Positions 25,280-37,578 are shown, counted from the first letter of the stretch. The stretch is 64,000 bases of DNA from Sthenelais limicola (GCA_942159475.1 OW804094.1:126404755-126468754); one strand, 5' to 3'. Translations and numbers: made by a program. Notes: generated from the sequence alone by a model not told the origin.

Positions 25280-28200
25280 ACTTATGACTCACTTTTCTTT
25301 ATGACATCACATAAGGAGGGTCCGAGTCAAAGCATAACATTGCTTTTTGTGCCTTTATAAATGTACCTGGCTTTTTATCCCCGAGTAAGCCCAGGGTCAC
25401 GTATATTTGACACGATGTAAAAATAATGATCTTTTGAATATTTAAAGGCACCATAGTGTATTTATTCGCTGACCTTGCTCCTAGCAACCATGCCCTGCGA
25501 CAGAGCTACATGATTATTTCATTGGCCAACACATGTTCAATATCTAGAGAAGTGCACCGATGCCCAATACGTGTGCATGTTGAAACACATGCATGCTTGC
25601 TTTTCGTTGGGGTGGAATGATCATGAAGGTGAAAAAATCAAAGTATTTATGAAAGGCCTTTTTTAAGAGTTCATGTTATAAATATCTTATGTTAAGGAGG
25701 TTAGTTGAGAAAAGGTACACTCAGAAATGTGTAATTTTCATGTAAAAGTGGGCTACATTATCAAACATTGCATGGAAAATAATTATTAATTATGAATGTA
25801 AGCTAAAAGTTTAAAGCCATGTTTGAAATATGTATGCACATGACATTGTATACCACACTAATAAAATGTTATATTTGACTAATAAATTGATCGAGTTTAT
25901 AGACACTCACTAACATATTAAATGAATATTAAAATATCTCCAATAATATACTTTATTTCCGTGGAAATAGCGCTCATATTATTTCTAGATATTGCCTTCT
26001 CCTGAGCAGACCACCAAATCCACTCAGCGAATATGAATTTTCACATTACTCCCTAGAAGTGAGCTGCACTAATATTAACCTTGGGGGAATTCAAGGGCTG
26101 CTGCCCATCTCTTCCACTTCATTAAATTAAACAGCCTAATTTTAACTTCTTTTTCGTCGCTTCCAAACTCAAGAAGGTCACTGACTCAATACAATTGCCT
26201 TTGCCACCAGTAAGCACAAATTCCCCCTCTTATGGTGGACTGACTCGATACAAATCTCATTTCATAGAAAAAGCAACCTGTGATGAAATATTCATGTCTT
26301 TATCTTGATTGGTTTGTATTAGAAGATTGGTTCGGCTCGGCACGCAACTGCCCCTCGGTTACAGTCGCAAGATACAACCCGATTCCGGCGTAATGCCACA
26401 AAGGAGTATTTTCCCTCTGATAAAAGAATGTCATTCTGCTGGTATCGCTCTGAGGATGATAAGATGTTTCTATTGCGTATGATGGAGGTGCCTAATTACC
26501 TTTTTGGGACATATGGTGTTACAATAACACGGTCACGGTTCGCTTTACCACTGATTAATAAATGACGTGTGATTGTTGTTAATGCATACATTACATCAAT
26601 ACAGGGTTTTGGTTATCAATGTCAAAATATCCTATAGTCAAATCTGACGAGGTAAATCAAATCTGGAATCATTTAAATTTAAATCATGGAGAAGGAATTG
26701 TTTGTTTTTGTTTAAAGAATTCAATTACAGCAGTGACTTTATAAAATTAAGAATTATTCTCAGATTTCGCTGACAAAGCGATAGAAAATGTTAACATGTA
26801 CTGAGTCAGTCAGTACTGCGTGTACTAACACTAACTATCGTATACATGCTAATTCGCATCAAGTGTGCCTATAGATACAATATACCATTACTGGGATACT
26901 ATGTCACGCATGGATAGCGTAATACTTTTTATACAAATGGTACCAGTTACGTATGCAAGAATCCAATCATGATTCTTTTAATTCTCATGGTTAGCTGTTT
27001 CAGAATACTGGTGTGTTTGATTGTTGACTCAAGATCGAGAAAACAGTTATTTTCCATTAAAGTATTTTTTCTACCAACCAATACATTTACTTGGATGCAC
27101 GTGCAATCCCCCGGAAAGGATGTCATACTTGGAAAGGAAGGATTTTCGTGAAGACTCCTATAAAACGGCAATGGGCAATGTATTGGAAAGTGTTTTAAAG
27201 TGCGCACAATAAATACGATTTGATGGGAAGAAATGGAATGGCACGCTTTAAAAGTCGTAATAGATTCTATGGCTCGCGTGCGGATGCCTATCAAGCATAA
27301 TGCAGATAGAAAATGCATCATATTATAGCCTGAAGTATATATCACATGCACAACAAGTAATTTACCTCGCGGAGATAATCCCCCATAGGCAATAATGGAC
27401 AGGTATGATTTAGGGACATGCTCTGATTCATACCACGTTATCACGATATACAGACTTTAATGCAGATCATAAGATCCATATAGATATGATATGCCCCCAA
27501 AGGAAAGCATACAGCGTTATTTATATTTGCACAACCCTTAAAATGAATGGTGAAATAAATGGTGAATGTAGTGGGGATTTGGTATTTTTAAACGTCCTGA
27601 TGGTACAAATGGGACTTTTCTATTGCTCTGTCGAATGAACTTCTGGTGAAGGCACGCATGATATGAATATATATATGATATACATCATTGCGTATAATAT
27701 TGAAACAGAACGATATCTGTTACACGAAATGATATGTCAATGTGAATCCATGAAGATTTTATTAGCAATCAATACAGTTTGTGGATGATATATTCTATAA
27801 TCTCTAGTTGGTGTGATATGTCTTCCCATTACACAGCTTGAAGGGGTGGAAAAATAGAACTGCCTCAAATAGAAAAATATATATATACCTGCAAGTTCAC
27901 GGAAAGAGAGGTTATGGAAAAGATATTTTTATTCAAATTTTGTGCCGATTATTACCGCATGGCTGGCTGGTACAGTCGGACAGACACGCGCTCAACATTT
28001 ATCATGCTCGGAACAATGAAGCATGCAGCTTCCAGTTCACTTGTAATTGGAACTTTCATATGCAATTGATCTCCACCTATACCGGTCTGATTTATGGCTC
28101 ATTTTTCATTCCCATCACCGACTCTAAACAATCATGGAACCCAAACGATCTGCTGCTCACCCATGCAACACCCTACCAGGAACCCAATATGTCACCCATT

Positions 28201-28590
28201 ACATAATATCTATCTAATACCTAGCTTGAAGATGATGAAGCCAATTTAGTTTTTTATTATACTATACACTGAGCCCATATGGAGAAATAAAAACCCTAGT
28301 TTCTGTCATATGAGTATGTACGCATATATGTACCCGATGGGGCACCCAACCTACTGCTACTCCTCCTCCTTCTCCTCCTCACCTGCCCAATTCACCTGGT
28401 TTCGCACGCACACGATCTTAATCACAAACCTTCATACGATATTCATCAGCTCATCTCGTGCGCCCAGATGAGCTCCTGTACAGCCATGTATTAATTATCG
28501 CCCACCCAGCGGCTACGATGCCACTCCAACACCTGTCCGCTCCCCCTCATTTGCTAATTAAATTTGTAGCACCCTAGCTGCCTTTCCATT
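25280..28590. other. Non-coding, no gene seen
   Basis: Includes a 165-codon minus-strand frame (26947-27444) that starts at GTG and looks random, and a 122-codon plus frame at 27838 with a non-ATG start. A CTC repeat lies at 28359-28382. Confidence 0.55.
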
Positions 28591-28604
28591 GCCGATGGAG
28601 AGCT

Positions 28605-28623
28605 GGGGGGGGGGGGGGGGGGG
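28605..28623. repeat. Poly(G) run
   Basis: Nineteen consecutive G residues, then AGGGG. It is a candidate quadruplex-forming or error-prone assembly position. Confidence 0.9.
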
Positions 28624-28729
28624 AGGGGTGCGGTCCAATGCCAATGCCCAGCCATGCAGGTGAAAAGTAGGACCGACTCGTTGCTGAAAGTTGTGTCCCT
28701 TGCCAATTAGTGCGATGACATCGACCTGT

Positions 28730-28730
<1 letters not shown>

Positions 28731-28766
<36 letters not shown>

Positions 28767-28850
28767 TTAGAGAGAGAGAAAGAGAGTTAGAGAGAGAAAG
28801 AGATAGAGAGAGAGAGAGAGAGTTAGAGGGAGAGAGAGGAAGAGAGAGAG
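28731..28850. repeat. GA microsatellite
   Basis: Imperfect (GA)n of about 120 bp with GTTAGA and AAAGA interruptions. A 19-base G run (28605-28623) lies 110 bases upstream. Confidence 0.95.
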
Positions 28851-28879
28851 ACCAAAGAGTCCTCAGCGATAGTTTTCAA

Positions 28880-29150
28880 ACTCGAGATAAAAGAAACGGG
28901 CGCCGGAGAGCAAACCCAATGTAATGGGGCGCCCATCTGTAGAGAGTTTCGAAAGAAAGGGGCGGAGAAGGCACTGGCGCAACAGACGCGCGGTTGGTGG
29001 AGGTTCTTTGTGGGAGACGCCGGATTGCCAGATGGAAGAGAAGTCAGGTAGAACGATGGTCACGCCATCTATACATCAAGTATGGAGCGATGCGCAGCGA
29101 TATCGCAGTCGCTTTATCGTGGCAGGGGCGATTATTAGGGCAGATACTGA
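28880..29150. promoter_or_regulatory. CpG-island-like patch beside a GA microsatellite
   Basis: Over about 270 bases there are more than 20 CpG dinucleotides, including ACGGGCGCCGG, GGGGCGCCC, GACGCGCGG and GAGCGATGCGCAGCGAT. The surroundings are AT-rich and CpG-poor. Three overlapping open frames exist here because stops are rare in such DNA; none is recognisable. It may be a promoter or first exon. Confidence 0.4.
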
Positions 29151-29169
29151 GTTATCGGGCAATTGTCTC

Positions 29170-29915
29170 TGATATATTGTATATCATGGGATTTATAACG
29201 GTATAACGGTCAGCTGAAGTGATTATGTCGGGCAGTGGCATGCGGTGCGACTCCACAGGCTATTCCTATATTAGCATGATGGACCGGTATACTATATTAG
29301 GCTAATCTGCATTTTTAGGCAATACAGATGTTCCGACCGGAGAATTACACCTATGAACATACACTTAATGTCGGGTAAATGAGGCAGCTTTTATGTAAAT
29401 AACATTAAATTGCTTTGATTACTTTTGAACAAAGACTAATACCTGTTCGTGATTGTCCCATAACAGGACAATTTCCATTCAAAATCCCCCATCCATGTGA
29501 AACAACATGTTATTCTATGCCGGGGGTAGTTAAATTATATACTTACTGACCAAGTATAACATACACATTGCATGTTTTTTCTGCCCGGTTTGAATTATTG
29601 ATGATTAATCGATCAGTATTTGTATGCGTCATTTTATTTCCTATGTCGACTCACTATTTTTCCTCTTCTATACAGTTACTTGCAAATCTCGTTGGCATGA
29701 TACCAGTTTAGAACGTACGTACTATTTTTATGTTATTTATAATTCTGATTGTATATATAGACAATGGATAACGATGGGCGTCTTTATCAATATTACGCAT
29801 GCATGGAATATCTAAAATTATACGGATAGCACCAACTACGCAGATATAAGTTTTATAAACAGGATGTGCATAGGACAAAAATAATAATTGGTCCCCTGTC
29901 GACTTCTTAAACCCC
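29170..29915. other. Non-coding, no gene seen
   Basis: AT-rich; no repeat or RNA recognised. Confidence 0.55.
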
Positions 29916-29916
29916 T

Positions 29917-30014
29917 GGGGCCTGTTGTATAAGCCAAAAGAAAGGAATTTTCCGCTACCCGTAGGAAGGAAAAAATACAATTTTCCTTTCCTTAGCTTAT
30001 ACAACAGGCCCCTG
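29917..30014. mobile_element. Small foldback element with GGGGCCTGTTGTATAAG arms
   Basis: GGGGCCTGTTGTATAAG at the left is matched by a perfect reverse complement at the right. Pairing continues imperfectly to about 30 bases per arm (AAAGGAA against TTCCTTT). The whole unit is only 98 bp, so the transcript would be one long hairpin. The first bases resemble the ends of the element at 5778-5978. Confidence 0.7.
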
Positions 30015-30055
30015 TAATCAAAGCTAGTAAGTGTCGCAGAGACAGTAAGAGATGA

Positions 30056-30108
30056 CTCCAATGATGACACCACAGAACTATGATTATAGTTCTGTGGTGA
30101 CACCAACA
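30056..30108. repeat. Hairpin-containing segment present in one of two repeat copies
   Basis: CACCACAGAACTAT (30068-30081) and its perfect complement (30086-30099) form a 14 bp stem with a GATT loop. The flanks, TAAGAGATGA before and ACAATACTTC after, are contiguous in a second copy at 30560-30585 that lacks this block. The segment therefore looks inserted here or deleted there. Confidence 0.6.
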
Positions 30109-30110
30109 CA

Positions 30111-30145
30111 ATACTTCATAACAAATGGGTGTGGACGGATTTTCC
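30111..30145. repeat. Direct repeat, copy 1
   Basis: ATACTTC.TAACAA followed by GGGTGTGGAC.GATTT. It matches 30578-30613 with few changes; the spacing is about 465 bp. Confidence 0.6.
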
Positions 30146-30559
30146 GTTCACGTCGACTTGATCAACCTTTGATTTGCTTAATAAGAAGTACCAGAGTTGT
30201 TATTTGCAACATTCTCTCAATATAATATTATGGCTTCCTTTCATTCATATTTTGAATAGAAATGTAAAAGTCTTATTTGCTCATGAAGAACTGAACATCT
30301 AGACTAAAGCTTTGTATCGGACATTGGCTAAACCAAGCCAATTAGGATGGAAGTGCATCCAATTAATATTTTTTAAAAATCACTTCGAACTGAAAGCGAA
30401 ACTTCTCAAACACTCAGAGTTCGAAAACGTGGAAGATCCGTTATGTAAGTTTACAGAAGGAATGTATCCTTTTCCATGGAAAAATGTATTCAATGATTAT
30501 TTGGAAATAAAATTACAACATGTAAGAACACGATGTCTTCCGGTTACAATCGGTTGCAA

Positions 30560-30613
30560 TAAGAGATGATACAAAAATACTTCCTAACAACAAACGGGTG
30601 TGGACTGATTTCC
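30560..30613. repeat. Direct repeat, copy 2
   Basis: TAAGAGATGA, AATACTTCCTAACAA and CGGGTGTGGACTGATTT occur in the same order as at 30046-30145, but without the hairpin segment. Confidence 0.6.
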
Positions 30614-30619
30614 ACTAAC

Positions 30620-33600
30620 CATGGTTTCATCGAATAGCGCTTGCTCCCCCTTCCTTTTATGTATCTTACTCCGAGCCAATATAACCATTTCAATGCTAAG
30701 AAGGAATCTCTATCTGGTGAATTATCATTAAGTCATGTGTACTGCGAATAGCCCAGTATCTGGATAATGTTCCCTGAATTAAAGAAATATGTTCCACTTT
30801 CAAAGGGACCTCGTGAAAATAGTAGATTATCAAGTATATAATTATCTAAATTTAGTTATCTACAAAGGTATATGAATATCCAGTAAAGCAATACATTTCT
30901 AATTCACAGCACCAGTAATTTCCCGATGGACTGATTGACTGGTTGGTCTGAGATGAAATAAATAAAATATATTTACTTTCAAATGATGAAATCTCACCAA
31001 GAATATTTTTCTATTGACTAATTGTTGTGTGTATATATTGAAAGTTTCGTCGGGGAAAATATTTATCACGGACAACTGGCACTTTTCGGTCTTTATGGCG
31101 CAAAGAGAAAGCAGCGCCGTTTGTCTCACTTGTTTCAATATTGTGCTTAGTATGGAAATGTTTGCCATATTGCACCTGTATACAGACGCACTCGTTCGTC
31201 TACACTTACGAAGTTTGAAGGTAGTATTGCTAGGTTCCTTTGATCTTGAAGTTAGAGGAGATCGATTTTCCTGTCTCTACACTCATACATGAACCACGTC
31301 TGAAGTAAGTTAATATTTTGAACAATACCATAAACCCCATAATGTGTCCTGAAAGTTCTGCAGGCAATTCCATATTCAAATACACATTTTTCTGGGTATT
31401 GAAGACAAGAAGTGCGATTAATTTTTTAATTAATTAAAAAACCCATGCTACCCATGCTTCCATGTCGGGTAAATAATTAACTTAATTACCGAGCATGTGA
31501 TGTAAAATGTTGTGACAGATGGGTCGGTGTGATGCTAATCGCTCGGAGCAGATTTACTGTTTCTGGTACAGGTGTAGCATTTGCCACCGGAGGCAAGGGT
31601 GGGGTTGGGGTTGGACTCTGGGTGGGGTGACGACGGTGCGCATGGGGTAGTAAGTAGCTTTATAAGGATCTTTGTTCTGCAGGATCAAACCATCAGAATG
31701 CAAGGTTAGCCTTTATCCTTGTGCCCTGTCATGATCTGTGGCAACGCGTCCCCCAACAATCAATTAGTATGTGCTTGTCATGTTTAGAAGATGTTGGGTG
31801 AGCCTTTTTGGAAATGTAGATCAATATATACAGGTATATCTAACCAATACTTGCACATGGTTTGACAAGAACAGGAGCCGAAACAGTTCTATGTACATTT
31901 GTTTTTCCCGTCTGCATGGATTGATCGGTTTGTGTCGTCAGACGCACTTACATGTTTCTAGGCATGAAACCTTTATACATGTATCAACAATGCATAAGTT
32001 TACTGTCAAGGGCTTAGTTAGTTAGAATATTGATGACAAAAGCACCTGAAACAGAGGGAAATGCAAGCATATGTTCTAAAAAGGAACTTTTCCCAGAGTA
32101 CTCATAAGGATGAATAGCTATACCGCTCCTTACAAAAGAATGTAGTTTCTTCAGAGGTGACAAAGAACTATCCTGGATATATTGCTAGTACAAAAATTCC
32201 AAAGTATGTTAGAATTAGAATTATAGATTCACACTTTTACAAAGGTTATTGACATGATCCATAAAGATACCTTGTACACAATGTGTATCAGTACTGTCGT
32301 CCTATTAAGACCATTGAAGTCCGTCTCGGTTGAATGCTAAGGTTGGTGTGTGTGTGTGGGGGGGGGGGGGGGGTTAAAACCTTTATATCCAAATCTACTA
32401 AAATTACAAATTTAGTTGTCTGCAAAATTCAATGGCACTGGAATGGTTTAGACACTGAAGCACATATGCTAGGAGATAACATATCTTTCTCTAATCACAT
32501 TCTCAACTTGAAACATGCATGACATATGTAATATAATATGAACCAAAAACGCAAAACTATAGCTTATCATATATGCACATATCAATCCTGCAGAGAGGTC
32601 ATACATATTCTTCAAAGCTTTAATGGCTCTTATTTAACCTTAATTTTAATGGTCCATACCCAGCGCTGCAATGGAACTGTTATTGTATTGTTGTATTATT
32701 TAAAACCAGATATTTTCTTAATATCATGTTTAACAGATAATTGATTGGTACTCCTTACTCAACCACAACTTAAATATGAAGTGTACTAACTAGCCTGATA
32801 CGTGATCAGGAACATGTCTACATTCCTTATCGCCTGCTGCTTTATGATGGAGTATGCCTTATGTATCTAGAATAATTCCAAGCTGCTCCTCTTCGTGTTC
32901 TGTTTTATTATTTTCTCCTCGTTAGAAAACGGTACATGTTGGAAGACCTTGAAAACCTTTTTTAGAAAATATAATATGAACCATTTTTGCAGAGTGACAA
33001 ATACATAATTTTTATTTAATTTTCTTCGAAATGTATAGTTCTGTCTTTGAAGATATAGAAGCCATTTATTTGATGATTGCTTTATGTAAAACTTCCGGTA
33101 GTTAACTGTCATAATTTCAGAAAATAATAAATTATATAAGTTCTAACTTGCTAGCATTGATTCTGACGAAAACAATAATATTTATGACACATGTTAAGTA
33201 TTAATTTGTGCATGTTTCTTAAATAAAATTGGATTATGAAAAAAAAAGAAAACCTTGACCTAGCTGTTAACCACCGGGGAAGGTAGCTTTTTCCTTTCTT
33301 GCCTCCTCCAAGGAACCACCAAAAAACCCCACCTACTTCCAATTTACGAGAATGAAAAGTGGCGTCGTAAACCCCATTTTCAATTTAATTTATTATTATT
33401 CCCAATAAAGTAACCCGCATGCTATCGACCTGCCAACCTTAGATATCCCCTCGCATTCATCAATTATATGCCTCCAAGCTTGAATCTACCGAAGCTTATT
33501 TTTTAAATGATGGATAGTAACGAGTATACGCGCCTCTATTTTAAGATTAATGCGGAGGTTATTCTACATTGAAGGATAGCTGGAAGGTCTAAGGCAAGAC

Positions 33601-33960
33601 AGTAAAACAATGCCTTAAATATCAGTGAATTGGCTCTTTTTACGCACCGGTTGAGTTCCTGACTCTGCAAGCACATTCCTCCTCAGTGGAAAAAATATAT
33701 TGATCAATAAAAACTGAAGACTTCTTGAGAAGCTTCTTGAAATATTAGCCATTCATGGTATTGACACTACCTTCCTGGTTCAAAAACTGACACATGCATA
33801 TTCAATATATGGTAACTTCCCCACGTTACACGTGAGGAGATGGTAATGTTTCTTCGCGCACAGAAGGGAGTGAGTGAGAGAGAGACAGAAAAAAGCTGAA
33901 AAGCAACGCGATGAATCATAAATTGCAATATGAGCTTTTCGAACCCTGTTAAAAAATAAT
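30620..33960. other. Non-coding, no gene seen
   Basis: Homeodomain-like TTAATTAATTAA is dense at 31420-31490 and could be an enhancer. A small CCTGA/TCAGG hairpin lies near 32795. No gene is supported. Confidence 0.5.
32358..32373. repeat. Poly(G) run after GT repeat
   Basis: GTGTGTGTGT followed by 16 G residues. Confidence 0.9.
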
Positions 33961-34003
33961 CAGCCTGTAAAATGAGGCTCTCATTGCTCTCTACCTCCGG
34001 TGA

Positions 34004-34306
34004 TCAATCAAGTTGCTTCAGTATTCCTCCAAGCGCCAAGCTTGGCGGTCCTTCAGCCTCTATACTATTGGCGTCATGTATAGGTCTGGAGAAACATGCT
34101 TGTTCTACCTTGCGGACGTCAGGATTCCTCCAGTCTCTCGCCTCAAGCCACATTTGTAAATATTTCACCACTTTCAAGCAGTGAAAAAAGTCAATTAATC
34201 TGACTTGGATTTCTACACACGGAAAGTCCCATATCTTGACTTTCATTTGGCCTTTTATTGCATATCCCCCATTTACGTATATCATTACTAGATTATTGAC
34301 TCGCAT
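34004..34306 (-). CDS. Low-confidence ORF or exon, minus strand
   Basis: An ATG-started 100-codon frame. Its second half (WLEARDWRNPDVRK onwards) is richer in charged residues and in G/C than the first, which is AT-rich and resembles random sequence. A donor-like CGCAAGGTAGAA lies inside it. A perfect 14 bp palindrome, CGCCAAGCTTGGCG (34034-34047), sits near the 3' end. No similarity is recognised. Confidence 0.15.
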   Translation of the reverse strand: MRVNNLVMIYVNGGYAIKGQMKVKIWDFPCVEIQVRLIDFFHCLKVVKYLQMWLEARDWRNPDVRKVEQACFSRPIHDANSIEAEGPPSLALGGILKQLD

Positions 34307-34949
34307 TTACAATTCTTGAATCCATACTCTCAATTGTGTATTTCCAGATTAAATATTTTTATTTCGCTCACTATTCATCATAGAATGAATCGATTGCTAT
34401 ATTGCCTGAGCTACTGCATCCAATACAATATTCATTAAGCACGATATATACTAACCTCTAATGTGGTTTGCAAAATGAATGATAGAAGAGTAAAAGCAAT
34501 ATGGATAGGTAATGAATAAATATAATATGAGAGGAGGAAAGAAGGATGTGACTCTGACATAGAGACAACTTGAGGCAGTTTAACCAGACAGATGGACAGC
34601 GTTGTTGACAAACTATACATTTATGATATAAGCAAGCGATGGAATTAATTGATTCAGTCTTCAACACTATAAAGTTACATTGTAATTATGGTGTGAATTG
34701 TAATGGCATTTCTGAGAAAACTGTACCTTTCTGTTCGACAATCTCTTCTTCATAAATTGCTTGATTGAATTCTTTATTTCACTGAATGGAAATTGGTAGC
34801 TCGTATTCGGAATAAATCAGGTCTTACATAAAAGTGAAAATCCATCAAGCAGGCAATGGAAGAAACTACTGTGATTCTTTATTTACATTCACCAGGAAGT
34901 AAGGGAATTTTATAGGCAACGACTGGAAGAGTTGGATTAATTCCAGAAG

Positions 34950-35011
34950 TCTGTCGACCCCTTTTGTCATCCCTATTATTGACAAATAAACGATCTTTCA
35001 ATTCAATTCAA
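34950..35011 (+). mobile_element. CR1-like LINE 3' tail
   Basis: TGTCGACCCCTTTTGTCATC is followed by CTATTATTGACAAATAAACG and a tail of TTCAA repeats. A GACAAATAAA block ending in a pentanucleotide tail is typical of CR1-type 3' ends. Only the tail is present. Confidence 0.5.
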
Positions 35012-35189
35012 AATATACCAGATCCTTTCTTTATTACCATTGTTAAGTCACACCAATGTTAATTTACATTGCAACATTAATGATTTGTATGAGAAACAAT
35101 AACAAATCCATTGTATTTCGAATTACTATGTACATTAATCCACTTTCATATTAATGTGGTTCATCTGAAAACAAATATAACTTTTAAAA

Positions 35190-35345
35190 GGGGTTAGCGT
35201 GTTGTCTCCGCATTGGCCGCGCGCTAAGGCGGGTTCATTATTGGTGGGACTCAGTACCCATAAACCCTTTCACCTATTCACCTGCGCCACCTGTCACCCA
35301 CTATAAAACCCACTCATGGTCACCCACTCATCCGCCTCAGTCTGC
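35190..35345 (+). promoter_or_regulatory. Candidate TATA promoter
   Basis: CATTGGCCGCGCGC and TTATTGGTGG contain inverted CCAAT boxes. Two CACCTG E-boxes (around 35280 and 35289), a TATAAAA box (35302-35308) and possible initiator CA dinucleotides at 35329 and 35338 follow in the right order. No long frame follows within 300 bases, so the transcript, if any, is non-coding or has a long first intron. Confidence 0.33.
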
Positions 35346-35349
35346 TTTC

Positions 35350-36400
35350 AAAGGCTTCACACTATTCCATATCATCATCAATGTATTTTATCATTTATCC
35401 TTTATTATACTAATAATTTTACACCATTTTATCAATAAATTAAAATCAAATATCAATTTTATCAATATCAAAATCATATAATTCCCAATTGCCTTGCTGA
35501 GTTTGTTTGTCCAGTAATGCAGTGCAGCCTAATGCAGTGCACTGCAAGCACATTGAAGGGTATTGACCCCAGGTATTTGATAGGCAATGTGTTTGTTTTT
35601 CACCAGTATTCCTTGGCGATAATTACTTCCGTCCCAAATGTCTAACAATAAGGCTGCATCAAATAATTCACTAATGGAAATTAACCCAAATTAACTTCGT
35701 TACGTAAGTTTCAGATTTATGTGATTATTTATGCATAACCTATCATGTTGCTTGCTGCATTAGAAGTGCATTAGCAGTACGCCCCCCCCCTCCCCCCCCC
35801 CACACACACATCAAATTGCCTAATCCATATCCGTGCCATCAACAAGTCATGTGTAAATCCAAGAATAAAAAATACATTTCATTCAACATTAATGTAGAAA
35901 TTAACTCCCTGTTACTGGGGTACTTATTTTCAATCCATTAAAAATTTGAGAACACTTGGAATGACAAAGATCACTTTTGGGTGGATTTATAACCCTGCTA
36001 CATTTTAATTCATTTTGGTATTGCTCCAGGAGAAGTTTATATATATATCATAAATATAATATATATTTCCACAATGATATAAACTCTATACTGCTTTCTG
36101 GGTCAGGAAAGCCATTTCAAATTCTCATTATGAACAATATATTCCTTAAAGTGTTGTGTTAAGGCAAAATTACCACAGGAGCCGAATCTGTTATATTTTC
36201 CTGTCAAACTATTATGTTTTTAAGTAATTTTATTTCAACTGATGAGCTAACAATTGAGATTCAGCAAATAGCCAATATCTCAACTGTTTTTCAGGACACC
36301 AGATTTCTTTGTATCTCCATCCTATCGAGGTCCTCTATTTGTTACTTAACTTGTAATTCCATAACAAGGGTAGTGTTATATATATATATTTATTATACGC
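35350..36400. other. Non-coding downstream of the TATA candidate
   Basis: Stops are frequent in all frames for several hundred bases. Holds the poly(C) run at 35.78 kb. Confidence 0.5.
35782..35810. repeat. Poly(C) and CA repeat
   Basis: Two C runs split by a T, then CACACACA. Confidence 0.9.
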
Positions 36401-36446
36401 GCATGCTATATGAGAGGTGCTATAAGTGGGGTGCTATAAAAATAGT
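36401..36446. repeat. GAGAGGTGC repeat, copy 2
   Basis: Same orientation as the copy at 4.4 kb, about 32 kb apart. It is followed by GGACACGTCC, a short palindrome, and by more CTATAAAAAT. Confidence 0.5.
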
Positions 36447-36514
36447 CATATAGGACACGTCCTATAAAAATGTAGTTGTCTAAAAATAGCTCTGACTCAG
36501 CACTTCCGCTGTCT

Positions 36515-36543
36515 CCGCGGAGATCCCCGCGGAGATCCCCGCG
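36515..36543. repeat. GC-rich 14 bp tandem repeat
   Basis: CCGCGGAGATCC units, each with the CCGCGG palindrome, repeated just over twice, then GCGATCGG. Confidence 0.85.
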
Positions 36544-36712
36544 ATCGGTAATCCACCTGTGATTATAAAAATACATAATAAACACCACACCATTAAATAG
36601 AGAATTAAATTCTCTATCAAATGATGTAAGGTTTATTATTGTAGCTCAAGAAATGGCTACGATATGAACGTTTTAGTTCAACCAAGTCAGTAAGTAAACA
36701 CTGCATGATCAC

Positions 36713-36751
36713 ACAGTCCTGACAGCTCACTCACACAGTCCTGACAGCTAC
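36713..36751. repeat. Tandem duplication, 21 bp period
   Basis: CACACAGTCCTGACAGCT appears twice, separated by CAC. Confidence 0.9.
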
Positions 36752-37051
36752 AACAAGCCTACTGAAGGTGCTCTCAGCGGGGCAGCTGGGGCTCTCTGAG
36801 AGTTCTTTAATACTTTTTCAGTGATATCTGATGATGATCAAATTTTATGCACATATAATAAATATAGAATGGAACTCGCCAGCAATAAAGGTATTTGGGG
36901 TGAAAATGTGATTTTGAAGCCTGTTTTAAATCGGGATATCCACATTCTATTTACAGCCAGGGAAGAAGGTATGGTCAACCAATGATCATTATACCCAGAG
37001 GCAATGCTCAATGAGGCCTTGAGCCAATTGATCATGTGACCCAGAGATGCA

Positions 37052-37578
37052 AGGGGAGGGTACATATGGGAAAGGGGAGGGAGAAGAAGAGAGAGGGAGA
37101 GCGAAAGAGAGAAGAGGAGGAAGGGGAGAGAAAAAAGGGGAAGGAGAGAGCACAGAGGGGGATGGCAAAGAACAAAACAGGGAGAGCAAAGGGGAGAGAT
37201 CAGACAGGGAGGGGGAGAGCGAGAAAAAAGAGATCAGAAGGGGAGGGGCAGAGCAAAGATGCAGAGGGAGAGGGTGGGGGGTATCAGATAAGGAGAGGAA
37301 GAAGAGACGGAGAAGGAGAAGAGGGCGAGAGAAGAAGATGGGAGGGAGAGGATTGGGGAGAGGAAAGGGGGAGAGGGAGGGAGAGAATGAATGAAGCACA
37401 TGGAGAGGGGAGGGTGAGGGGGGGAATTGGATAGGGAGGGAGAGAAGCGGATACAGAGAAGAGGGGGAGAGAGAAGAGGGGTAGTGTAGGGACAGGGAGA
37501 GAGAGGGGGGAGAGGCATGGGGAGAAAAGGAGGAGAGGCATAGAAAGGGGAGGAGGGGAGAGTGAGTGAGAGGAAGAG
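37052..37578. repeat. Long purine tract
   Basis: About 520 bases of G and A on the plus strand with only scattered pyrimidines (mostly GAGC, CAGA). The overlapping open frames in several phases are low-complexity Arg/Glu/Gly or Ser/Pro/Leu strings and are not genes. Confidence 0.9.

Noticed and set aside
26947..27444. 165-codon open frame on the minus strand
   Set aside because: It starts at GTG, overlaps plus-strand frames, has AT-driven residue composition and shows no motif; this length is expected by chance somewhere in 64 kb of AT-rich DNA.
28691..28924. Arg/Glu-rich frame
   Set aside because: Translation of the GA microsatellite.
29708..30109. 133-codon minus-strand frame
   Set aside because: It spans the 98 bp foldback and the perfect hairpin; repeat-derived, no motif.
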